Of a stretch of DNA of 64,000 bases, positions 35,752 through 43,220 are shown one piece after another. The stretch comes from Halobellus sp. LT62 (GTDB lineage: Archaea; Halobacteriota; Halobacteria; Halobacteriales; Haloferacaceae), in contig NZ_JAYEZO010000002.1 of the NCBI RefSeq assembly GCF_037031285.1, positions 992,001 through 1,056,000 of the forward strand. The letters run 5' to 3'. Every line of letters begins with the position of its first letter. The stretch's first letter is position 1. Both the position numbers and the translations under genes were made by a program. The notes beneath the pieces are model-generated. The model was not told where the DNA came from. It saw only the letters and a program-made list of their open reading frames with translations, and made no database searches.

Positions 35752-35871
35752 ATGGCAGCCGAGAGTCGAATGACGGTCTTAGAGAAGCGCGAAGCGGCCG
35801 AGGGGATGACGCTCGCGGAGCGACCGATTCCGACGCTCGGAGCGGGCGTGAAGATCGTGTTACACCCCTAG
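35752..35871 (+). pseudogene. Truncated N-terminal remnant of a zinc alcohol dehydrogenase-like gene
   Basis: The 39-codon frame from ATG 35752 includes TVLEKREAAEGMTLAERPIPTLGAG then VKIVLHP and a stop. This resembles the first strand pair of the GroES-like domain of medium-chain dehydrogenases (typically ...LAERPIPTPGPGEVLVKV). A Glu codon appears lost and the remaining ~300 residues are absent. The stop overlaps the end of the DUF1405 gene by four bases. Similarity is by eye and short. Confidence 0.4.
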
Positions 35872-36557
35872 CGACGGTTGGATTGACTGTCGGTTTTCTC
35901 TTCTAACCGCCGGACGCGTATCGCGAGTGCGAGAAACGTCGCGAGTACCGTCAGACCGACAGCCGCGGCAGCAGCAACGTCGTGGGCTCGGACGCCGTGA
36001 TCGCCGGCACTGACGAGCTTCGGGCCGAAGTACGTGTGGTGGTAGTCTCCCACGAGCGGGAGGAAGTAATCCACCACATCGTTGAAGCTGAACCACAGTG
36101 TGGCGACGCCGACGGCTGGGACGGTGAACTCGGCGTACCGATAGATTATGAACGCCTGTAGCCCCATCCCGAGGTGACTGACGAGTAAAAACCAGTGGTA
36201 GGGATCACCGGTTGCGAACACGTCGTTGATCGCGATTTGGACGACGACCACCCAGAAGCCGTACTTCAGGTTTCCGACGAAGGCCAATGCGTGAATCCAA
36301 TTTCGGTTCTTTCCGACCTTCCACGAGACGATACTTGCGACCATAAACAACGTCGCCAGTGGGCTGTCGGGCACTGCGGGCCAGATTATGAGCTGACTAT
36401 TGAGGAGTTGAAACCGGTAGTACCAGAATCCGAACACGGTGCCCGCGAGATTGACGGCGACGACCACCCACGCGAGGCGGAGTGCGACCTCCTCGACCCG
36501 GTCGGGAAACGGTGCGAGATAGGCCGGAAGGTCGTTTGTGGAGGGCATCTGAGCCAT
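35868..36557 (-). CDS. DUF1405 family membrane protein
   Basis: 229 residues with about six to seven helices. Diagnostic stretches are GFWYYRFQLLNSQLIIWPAVPDSPLATLFMV, KYGFWVVVVQ, LVSHLGMGLQAFIIYRYAEF and FNDVVDYFLPLVGDYHHTYF, which match DUF1405. Members occur in Bacillus and haloarchaea; the function is unknown. ATG 36555-36557 was taken as the start, with a second ATG three codons later equally possible. Confidence 0.9.
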   Translation of the reverse strand: MAQMPSTNDLPAYLAPFPDRVEEVALRLAWVVVAVNLAGTVFGFWYYRFQLLNSQLIIWPAVPDSPLATLFMVASIVSWKVGKNRNWIHALAFVGNLKYGFWVVVVQIAINDVFATGDPYHWFLLVSHLGMGLQAFIIYRYAEFTVPAVGVATLWFSFNDVVDYFLPLVGDYHHTYFGPKLVSAGDHGVRAHDVAAAAAVGLTVLATFLALAIRVRRLEEKTDSQSNRR

Positions 36558-36873
36558 CGTGTTTCGGTTTATGTGCAAAGTCGGTAAGTGGCTCGGAACC
36601 GATCTTCGATCGGCACCGACTCGAAGGGGTTGTTCGCGACTTCCACCTGAGGGTCACAGTTCTCTCGCGGCTGCTCACGCCAGAGCGCAGGCACGCGAGT
36701 AAGACGAGACGCTGGTCGTCAGTGCAGACGACGATTGCGCCAATCTCCCCGTCACAATGGATCTGTTTCGGGGTCGAAACGACGGGGTTTGAACGCCTCA
36801 CAGAACGTGCTCGGCGATGAGTAAGAATAGCAGCGATTGCTCGGGTTTCCGATTTGTGTGAGAAGTCGGTAGC
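36558..36873. other. Intergenic region, possible decayed coding sequence
   Basis: 316 bases. A minus-strand frame from about 36801 reads PVVSTPKQIHCDGEIGAIVV and on through LVLLACLRSGVSSRERTVTL before losing protein-like character and running into the DUF1405 gene. I do not recognise it; it may be a remnant. agtcggta occurs near both ends. No firm gene is called. Confidence 0.35.
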
Positions 36874-37089
36874 CTACTCGCCTCCCGCGAACGGTCCCGC
36901 GACGGTCTCGATCTTCTCCGGAGCGTCGTCGAGCAGCTCGTCTACTTTCTCGCCGTCGGTTCCGACCGGCCGCTTGACGACGGTCGCGATGTCGCCGCGC
37001 TCGGCGGTCGCCAGCACGTGATCACCGACCACGTCGACGTCGATCACCGCGGGCGGCTTCGAGATCGTCGTGACCTCACGCGTCTCCAT
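36874..37089 (-). CDS. Small acidic protein, unknown function
   Basis: 71 residues starting METREVTTISKPPAVIDVDVVGDHVLATAERGD. The alternating hydrophobic pattern suggests a small beta-sheet protein with a helical acidic middle (KVDELLDDAPEKI). No family recognised; composition and codon use match the genome, so it is probably real. Confidence 0.6.
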   Translation of the reverse strand: METREVTTISKPPAVIDVDVVGDHVLATAERGDIATVVKRPVGTDGEKVDELLDDAPEKIETVAGPFAGGE

Positions 37090-37343
37090 CGCCGCCTCCC
37101 CCGCAGAGTGCGCGGTCTTCTGCGGCGTGGTCGAGTCGGCCGCCGATGCCCTCGCAGAAACGCGAGTTTCCGTCTCCGAGACTCACACCACCGTCCGCGA
37201 CGAGCGGTTCCTGCTCGCATTCTCTCACGTCAGAGTGTAAATTCGAACGGTGATTCACTCGATTTATCAAATTTACAGACTGGGTGAATTCGGGGCTTGA
37301 TCCGCAGTGAGAGCGAATATTCACTCGGAAGGATCGTGTAACT

Positions 37344-37433
37344 ATGGTTTCAGAGTTAGCAATCGGAATCGGCGTATCTGCCCTCGTCATCGCCTTATTT
37401 GCGGCCATCATCGAATCTCTCGGGTTCTACTGA
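37344..37433 (+). CDS. 29-residue single-helix membrane miniprotein
   Basis: ATG 37344 to TGA 37431-37433. The product starts MVSELAIGIGVSALVIALF and ends IIESLGFY: one membrane helix with a short charged tail. An AT-rich cgatttatcaaattta precedes it by about 70-85 bases and could hold a promoter. Size and layout are like other archaeal membrane miniproteins; function unknown. Confidence 0.45.
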   Translation: MVSELAIGIGVSALVIALFAAIIESLGFY

Positions 37434-37466
37434 TCGACTTCTCGCTTGGATTTCGAATTTCCGTTC

Positions 37467-38240
37467 TCAGACATCTTCCTCATCCCACGGTTTGCACGGC
37501 GCGTCGTTCGGGTGGATGCACTCGCAGATCGCACGGGTGATGATCGTCCCGCTCGGTACCTCGCTGTCGTCGCTCTGTGTTGTCGCCGTCGGTCAGACCC
37601 CGGGTTCGTGTCGCTGTCCTCTCGCCAGTATTCCAGCACGTGGGACGGATTCGAGACGTCGTGCTCCCACTGTCGCGTTCGACCGGTCTCGACGAGCAGC
37701 GCCTCCGAGGCCTCGCAGCTGCAGCAGTTGCAGGCGATCACCCGCCGCTCGTCGGTATCCCGATCGAACGGTGTCAGCGATCGCGCCGCAGCACCCCGCG
37801 TCGACGTTGTCGGCCGCGGCGGTCTCCGCGTTTTCGCGATCGAAAACTTGGATTCTCGTTCCGTCGTCAGCCGTGTCGTTCAGAACGAGCGCTTTGCGAA
37901 TCGTACAGAGATGCGCACACGGTTCAGAATCGTCACTGTACTTCCGTGCCGGGCAGCGCTCTTGCTCGGAGTAGTCGACGCCCTCTTCCGGCTGTCGACA
38001 ACCGCCCGTGAGTACGCCGTGGTCGCGTTCCAGTTGGACCTCGTGAGTCACCTTCGAGTCCGGCAGTGCCACGAGCCAGCGGTTGTAGACGACGCGCTCG
38101 ATCAGCGCAGGTTCTGGGTCGGCACGACGTCAGCTTTCCGAGTTGCTGTCGCGTTCGTCCTCGAAGTCGAGGGGCGTCACGACGACCACCTCGGTTTCGT
38201 GGCGGCGAGAGCGGTCGCTTTCCGATCGATTGTATATGAA
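37467..38240 (-). pseudogene. Decayed SWIM-type zinc-finger protein gene
   Basis: Read on the minus strand: VVVTPLDFEDERDSNSES then an in-frame TGA (38130-38132), then RVVYNRWLVALPDSKVTHEV through CPARKYSDDSEPCAHLCTIRKALVLND in the same frame. Near 37770 the protein-like sequence moves to another frame (DTDERRVIACNCCSCEASEALLVETG...), and near 37590 it returns to the first (SGTIITRAICECIHPNDAPC, then KPWDEEDV and stop). TPLDFED and CAHLCTIRKA resemble haloarchaeal SWIM-finger proteins. One stop plus two opposite frameshifts argue for a pseudogene or sequencing errors. No start codon other than GTG is seen. Confidence 0.55.
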
Positions 38241-38246
38241 TTATTA

Positions 38247-38317
38247 TGGGACCGCTGAGAGTCGAACTCAGGTCCTACCGACCCCATCGGCAGAGGATAC
38301 CACTACCCCACGGTCCC
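38247..38317 (-). tRNA. tRNA-Pro (anticodon GGG)
   Basis: Seven-base acceptor stem GGGACCG/CGGTCCC, D arm with GGGTAGTGGTATCC, anticodon stem TGCCG/CGGTA with loop ATGGGGT (anticodon GGG), T arm CTGAG-TTCGACT-CTCAG, discriminator A. 71 bases, no intron. CCA is not encoded. Confidence 0.95.
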
Positions 38318-38421
38318 GAAGTGCATTCGATTGGATGCGAGTGTGACCGTTAAGTCCTTCGTTTCGACGCGTGCGAGCGACGCACTCGCACGCCTTGCGA
38401 AGGCCGTTCCAGTTCCGGTTG

Positions 38422-39312
38422 CTACACCAAGACCCGTTCGAGCGAGACGACCTCACCCGATTCAGCCGTCGGATCGCCGACCAAGCGACCGAGACACACG
38501 GCTGCGCCATCAGGTGTGACGCACGCGACGAGCGACCCCGGGTCGGCCGCGAGGACCGCCTCGTCGACGTCGACGATCCCCGGGGCGTACACAGGCGCGC
38601 CCTCGGCGACCTGCTCGGCCGCGGAGAACGCGACGGTGAGTCGGGGAAGATGTCTCAGCGATCGCTCGGCGGGCTCGACGACCTCACGGAGGGCGGACTC
38701 GTCGCCCTCGCGAGCGAAGGCGAGCGCGTCGGTCAGATCCGCGGTCGAGACGAGATCGGCGTCGTCGAAGGGGTCGGTCGCGGTGCGACGGAGGTCGCCC
38801 ATGTGTGCGCCGGTGCCCGCTGCGAGCCCGAGATCGTGACAGAGCTTTCGGACGTACGTGCCGCTCTCACAGCGGATCCGGACGAGCGCCTGCCGCTCGC
38901 GGACCTCCAGCAGTTCGAGTTCGTGAATCGTCCGCGTGCGCAGGCGACGCGCGACGGCGCTCTTTCTCGGCGGCTTCTGGTAGATCTCGCCTTCGAACTC
39001 CGCGAGGACCGCATCGAGATCCGCGGGCGCGGGGCCGTGGAGTTCCAAGACCGCGACGTACTCTTTCGTCCCTTCGAGAAACACCTGCGCGAGCCGCGTC
39101 GCATCGCCGAGGAGAATCGGCAGACAGCCGGTCACCTTCGGATCGAGCGTCCCCGCGTGGGCCGCGCGGTCGACGCCCGCGATATCCCGCGCCCACGCGG
39201 AGACTTGATGTGCAGACGGTCCCGGCGGTTTATCGAGGTTGACGACCCCGAACGACAGCAGTTCCTCGATCGACCGCTCCCCGGGCGGACCGCGGAGTGC
39301 CGACATCGTCAC
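38422..39312 (-). CDS. cbf5: Pseudouridine synthase Cbf5 (H/ACA RNP catalytic subunit)
   Basis: 296 residues. The catalytic motif is AAHAGTLDPKVTGCLP with the active-site Asp; the substrate loop EYVAVLELHG and the KPP motif (YQKPPRKSAVARRLR) follow. The C-terminal ~80 residues form the PUA domain (SAAEQVAEGAPVYAPGI). Archaeal Cbf5 works with Nop10, Gar1 and L7Ae on guide RNAs to modify rRNA. Last gene of the adk-DUF106-cmk-cbf5 run, starting 34 bases after cmk. Confidence 0.95.
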   Translation of the reverse strand: MTMSALRGPPGERSIEELLSFGVVNLDKPPGPSAHQVSAWARDIAGVDRAAHAGTLDPKVTGCLPILLGDATRLAQVFLEGTKEYVAVLELHGPAPADLDAVLAEFEGEIYQKPPRKSAVARRLRTRTIHELELLEVRERQALVRIRCESGTYVRKLCHDLGLAAGTGAHMGDLRRTATDPFDDADLVSTADLTDALAFAREGDESALREVVEPAERSLRHLPRLTVAFSAAEQVAEGAPVYAPGIVDVDEAVLAADPGSLVACVTPDGAAVCLGRLVGDPTAESGEVVSLERVLV

Positions 39313-39346
39313 CGCCTCCCGTTCGCCGGTTGGGGCCCAGTCATCG

Positions 39347-39925
39347 TCAGAAGTCGTAGGTGACGCCTTCGACGGGGTACTTCCCCTCGTCGGTGCTCGG
39401 ATCGTACGCGCCCACGGCGGCGGTCAGGATGTCCGGAACGTCCTCCGCGCTCCAGCGCGCCGTATTGAGCGCGATATCGTAGATGGAGAGATCGGTGATG
39501 TCGATGTTGTAGTACTCCCGATAGCGCAGCGCCTCGCTCTCCTCGCGTTCGCGAGTCTCTTCGAGCGCCCGTTCGGGCGATTTGTCCTCGCGGTCGGCGA
39601 TCCGCGCGGCGCGAACCGACAGCGGCGCGTCGAGCCAGAGTCTGAAGTCGGCGGCGTCGCCCGCGAGCCACCCCGCAAGGCGCGACTCCAGCAACACATC
39701 GTCGCGTTCGAGCGCGATGCTCCGCAGTCGTTTGTCCAGATCGCGATCGATCTGATCGTCCTCCTCGGCGAGTTTATTGAACTCCACCGCCGTCATTCCG
39801 CGCTCGTCGGCGAGCGCGCGGAAGATGTCCCCGCCGCTGACGTGTTCGAGATCGAACGCCTCGGCGAGGGCGGTGACGGTCGTACTCTTCCCGGCCCCGG
39901 GCGGGCCAGAAACGGTTACCAACAT
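39347..39925 (-). CDS. cmk: Cytidylate kinase
   Basis: 192 residues. The P-loop [20 protein letters not shown] is at the N terminus, with [18 protein letters not shown] binding the nucleotide and [34 protein letters not shown] typical of archaeal CMP kinases. It phosphorylates CMP/dCMP. In the conserved block with adk, the YidC-like gene and cbf5. Confidence 0.95.
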   Translation of the reverse strand: MLVTVSGPPGAGKSTTVTALAEAFDLEHVSGGDIFRALADERGMTAVEFNKLAEEDDQIDRDLDKRLRSIALERDDVLLESRLAGWLAGDAADFRLWLDAPLSVRAARIADREDKSPERALEETREREESEALRYREYYNIDITDLSIYDIALNTARWSAEDVPDILTAAVGAYDPSTDEGKYPVEGVTYDF

Positions 39926-40051
39926 ACTCCCTCTGCGGGAAGGCGAGTAAAAGAGGTTGTCTTTGCGATTCGTCCAACGGGAGTCGATGCGGGCGACGTG
40001 GCGGTCGGCCCGCGTGTCGCAAGCGCCGCCGGAGATTCGAGGACCGGCCGA

Positions 40052-40984
40052 TCAGGACGATGTCGGCGAGATGTCGATGTTCAGGCTCTTGCGGATGATC
40101 TGCGTGAACCCCATCGAGCAGAGGAAGTACCAGACAATCCACGCCTGAATCGGCCCGATAACCGACTCCGTCCACTCGACTTCGCCGACGAGCGGCAGCA
40201 CGAGCGAGTCCAGCGCGACCTGCGCGCTGGCGTTCTGCCCGACGCCGATCGACCAGTACATCCACAGGAACACCGGGATGGTAAAGAACATAATCCACAC
40301 CATCGGACGGAACTGCTCTTTGAACATCCCGAGTTGGTCGCCCATCGCTTCCATCTGCTCCTCTTGGATGGCGTCGAGGGCGTCGTCGTCGCCCGCCTCT
40401 TTCGCCTCTTTCCGGCGTTCCTGAATGTCTTTCATCCGGTCTTGATACGCGGACATCTTGTCCATATCCATCAGGTTCGCCTGCAGGAGCGTCGAGTACA
40501 ACCCGGTCGCGAGCGCGAGGATCATCACGACGGCGTAGAAGGGAAGCAGTTCCTGCAGCGGGCTGAGCGGGACGTCCATCGCGGTCCCGATGAGGTCCCG
40601 AAGCGGCTTCCACGAGTAGCCGACGAAGAGGCCGACCGTGACGAGCGCCGCGCCCTTGTCGTACTTCGACCAAGAGGACTCGTCGTCGTCCGGAATCTCC
40701 GTGACGCTCCCGGCGGCCGATCCCGACGAGTCCGACGTGGACGCGGGTTCGAGCCCCGCCCGAGTCGCCTCGGCGTCGGCCACGCGGAACCCTTCGTCGC
40801 CCTCGACGAGAATCTCCTTTTCGATGAGACGGCCCCACTGCCCGGACGTGAGATCACCTTTCACGTCCAACCACGTGACGTCTCTCTCGCCGTCGTCGGT
40901 CCGATCGAGGACCGTCTCGACGGCCTCACGCATCTCGTCGTCCTTCGAGACGAGGGTGCGAACTTTCGATTCGATTCGTGGCAT
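40052..40984 (-). CDS. DUF106 membrane protein (archaeal YidC/Oxa1-like insertase)
   Basis: 310 residues. A soluble N-terminal extension (~130 residues, with a charged and Ser-rich stretch) precedes membrane helices at about 150-170 and 175-200. A cytoplasmic coiled coil follows (QDRMKDIQERRKEAKEAG...QEEQMEAMGDQLGMFKEQFRPM), then two or three more helices ending IIRKSLNIDISPTSS. This is the Oxa1-superfamily layout of archaeal DUF106 proteins, thought to insert membrane proteins. It lies between adk and cmk, the usual archaeal neighbourhood. Confidence 0.9.
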   Translation of the reverse strand: MPRIESKVRTLVSKDDEMREAVETVLDRTDDGERDVTWLDVKGDLTSGQWGRLIEKEILVEGDEGFRVADAEATRAGLEPASTSDSSGSAAGSVTEIPDDDESSWSKYDKGAALVTVGLFVGYSWKPLRDLIGTAMDVPLSPLQELLPFYAVVMILALATGLYSTLLQANLMDMDKMSAYQDRMKDIQERRKEAKEAGDDDALDAIQEEQMEAMGDQLGMFKEQFRPMVWIMFFTIPVFLWMYWSIGVGQNASAQVALDSLVLPLVGEVEWTESVIGPIQAWIVWYFLCSMGFTQIIRKSLNIDISPTSS

Positions 40985-41179
40985 CTTCCCTGAGGTAGCC
41001 CCCCATCGGTTATGAACCTTTTACTCTCCGCGTGCTAGCGGTCGGCAGTCGCTCGACGCTGTCAACAGTTCGGAAAAATGTCCTGTCCGACCGATGACTC
41101 GTTCAATCCGGTAGATGACTCGTCCAATCCGGCAGTGAGCCTTTGACCGGTCGACGGCTCGAATCAGCTTCGGTCCTCG

Positions 41180-41818
41180 CTACTCGTCGACGACGTCGAC
41201 GATCGCTTGGAAGACTTCCTCGGGCGTTCCCTCGCCATCGACCTCGACGAGGACGCCTTCGTCGCGGTAGTGCTCGATCACGGGCGCGGTGTTCTCCTCG
41301 TAGACGCGGAGTCGCTCGCGGACGGTCTCCTCGGTGTCGTCGTCGCGCTGGACGAGTTCCGCGCCGCACTCATCGCAGACGCCCTCCTCCTCGGGCGGCT
41401 CGAACTCGACGTGATAGCTCGCCCCGCAGTCCGGACAGACGCGGCGACCGGTCAGTCTGTCGACGAGTTCGTCGGTGTCGACTGCGAGGTAGACGACGGC
41501 GTCGAGGTCGGTCATCTCCGAGAGCTCCTCGGCCTGTTCGAGGTTCCGGGGGTAGCCGTCGAGGACGTAGCCGTCGGCGCTCGTGAGCGCCTCCTCGACG
41601 ATGGCGTTGACGACCTCGTCGGGGACGAGTTCGCCGGCGTCCATGTACTCGCCCGGCGTGTCGTACTCGGTGTCCATCTCGCTGATGTCCATCTCCTTGT
41701 TGGCGCGGAGCGCGTCCCCGGTCGTCACGTGTTCGAGGTCGAACTCGGCGGCGAGGCGCTTCGACTGCGTTCCCTTCCCGGCACCCGGCGGGCCGAGAAG
41801 CAAGATGTGCTTGCCCAT
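41180..41818 (-). CDS. adk: Adenylate kinase
   Basis: 212 residues. P-loop GPPGAGKGT at 9-17, AMP-binding [13 protein letters not shown] and [12 protein letters not shown], and a LID domain with four cysteines ([13 protein letters not shown]...GVCDECG) predicted to bind zinc. It interconverts 2 ADP with ATP and AMP. First gene of the minus-strand block adk-DUF106-cmk-cbf5. Confidence 0.96.
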   Translation of the reverse strand: MGKHILLLGPPGAGKGTQSKRLAAEFDLEHVTTGDALRANKEMDISEMDTEYDTPGEYMDAGELVPDEVVNAIVEEALTSADGYVLDGYPRNLEQAEELSEMTDLDAVVYLAVDTDELVDRLTGRRVCPDCGASYHVEFEPPEEEGVCDECGAELVQRDDDTEETVRERLRVYEENTAPVIEHYRDEGVLVEVDGEGTPEEVFQAIVDVVDE

Positions 41819-41963
41819 ATCGCCTCAGTCTGCGTCCGGCCGTATAACGTTGAAGAAATGCGCCCGCGCTACCGCGTTCTCCACCACCGGCTTCTCCGCT
41901 GACGGCGGCGGATCGTCGATCGAGGCGCGACGGCTTCTTGAGGAACCGCGGCAACTGCCAGAT

Positions 41964-42362
41964 ATGACGAGATTCGACGCCGACGACTCGCGGGAGCGAC
42001 AGAAGCTGTTCGCGGAGGCGATCACAGCGCACCGGACGCGCGGAAGCGCGTTCACGACGGTCGAGGCCGATCACGATCCCGACCTCGACGGTGAGGACTC
42101 GCCCGCGCCGTGGGTCCAGTTCGCCGACAAGACGTTCAACCTCGACGTCGTCGGCGACGAACTGGATCGCCTGAAGGACGTCGTCGACGACTTCCCGGCG
42201 TTCCGGATCGACCAGCTCGAATCGCCTGACGAGGCCGAGGCCACGAACGTCCGGATCACGGCTCGCTCGGACGCGAACCACCTCGCTGCGTTCGCCGATC
42301 GGGTGTTCAGAGAGGTGTACGAACGCGACGAGGACTACCGCGCGTGGGTGACAGCCGTGTGA
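41964..42362 (+). CDS. Conserved haloarchaeal protein, unknown function
   Basis: 132 residues from ATG 41964. Features are EAITAHRTRGSAFTTVEA, APWVQFADKTFNLDVVGDELDRLKDVVDDFP and NVRITARSDANHLAAFADRVFREVYE, an alpha/beta protein without catalytic motifs I know. Divergent from adk. The upstream part of the same frame overlaps adk and is not part of the gene. Confidence 0.75.
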   Translation: MTRFDADDSRERQKLFAEAITAHRTRGSAFTTVEADHDPDLDGEDSPAPWVQFADKTFNLDVVGDELDRLKDVVDDFPAFRIDQLESPDEAEATNVRITARSDANHLAAFADRVFREVYERDEDYRAWVTAV

Positions 42363-42701
42363 CGTCGAGAACAGATCGAGAACAGATCCGCCCTCACTCG
42401 GAGGACAGGACGTGACGAGAATGCTCTCTGCGATAACGAGACGAAAATACGACACCCTCCGAGGTGACGAAGCGGCAACATACCGGTTCGTTTCTCGGAA
42501 CTGAGTGAGAACCACTATACCTGATGACGACCTATGCCCGTCGTATGATTACACACGGAGTGCCTCGACTCACCAGTCGACCACCGTCTCAGACTGGGAC
42601 TCGACCCGCACGCGGTCCGCCGGTACCGACCGCTACGAGGTGCACCGACACCAGCGGTTGCAGGGACACAGTGGGACGAGAGACACCACCACGCGCAACC
42701 A
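42363..42701. other. Intergenic region before the UspA gene
   Basis: 339 bases. gagaacagatc occurs twice at the start. Short frames here are Arg/Thr-rich and not convincing. I see no clear RNA gene or mobile element. Confidence 0.45.
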
Positions 42702-43220
42702 ATGACTGAGAGCGAACCCCTGTTCGCCCGGCCGATACTGCCGGTCGCGAACGAGGACGACGCCGCCCGGACGGCGGCGGTCGCGCTTCCGCACGTGGCC
42801 GCGGCGGGCGGGCGGGCGACCGCACTTCACGTGATCGAGAAGGCGGGCGGCGCGCCGGACAAAGCGCCGCTCGAACAGCGAGAGGAGATGGCCGACGCGA
42901 TATTCGAGCGCGTTCGCACGGCCGGAGCCGACGCCGGCGTCGAGGTCGAAACCGACCTCCGCTACGGGACCGACGTCGCCGAGACGATTCTCGAAGCGGC
43001 CGAGGATCTCGATGCGACCGCGATCGTGTTCACCCCGCGCGGGGGCAAAGCGTGGTGGGACATTTTCAGCGGCGACACGCGCGAGACGCTGACCACCGAG
43101 AGCGAGATTCCGGTCGTCGTCCTCCCGAGCCGCGAGGATGACGGGGCCGACGAAACGGCGGATGATGCCGATGGATCGATGGATGATGCCGATGGCGGAA
43201 CGACGGGTGACGACGCGTGA
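42702..43220 (+). CDS. Universal stress protein (UspA family)
   Basis: 172 residues. One Usp domain: ARPILPVANEDDAARTAAVALPHVAAAGGRATALHVI at the start and AEDLDATAIVFTPRGGKAWWDIFSGDTRETL near the nucleotide site, though the usual G-x9-GS motif is altered. The last ~35 residues are an Asp/Gly-rich tail. The stop overlaps the next gene's GTG start, so it is co-translated with the transporter whose C terminus also carries Usp domains. Confidence 0.88.
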   Translation: MTESEPLFARPILPVANEDDAARTAAVALPHVAAAGGRATALHVIEKAGGAPDKAPLEQREEMADAIFERVRTAGADAGVEVETDLRYGTDVAETILEAAEDLDATAIVFTPRGGKAWWDIFSGDTRETLTTESEIPVVVLPSREDDGADETADDADGSMDDADGGTTGDDA

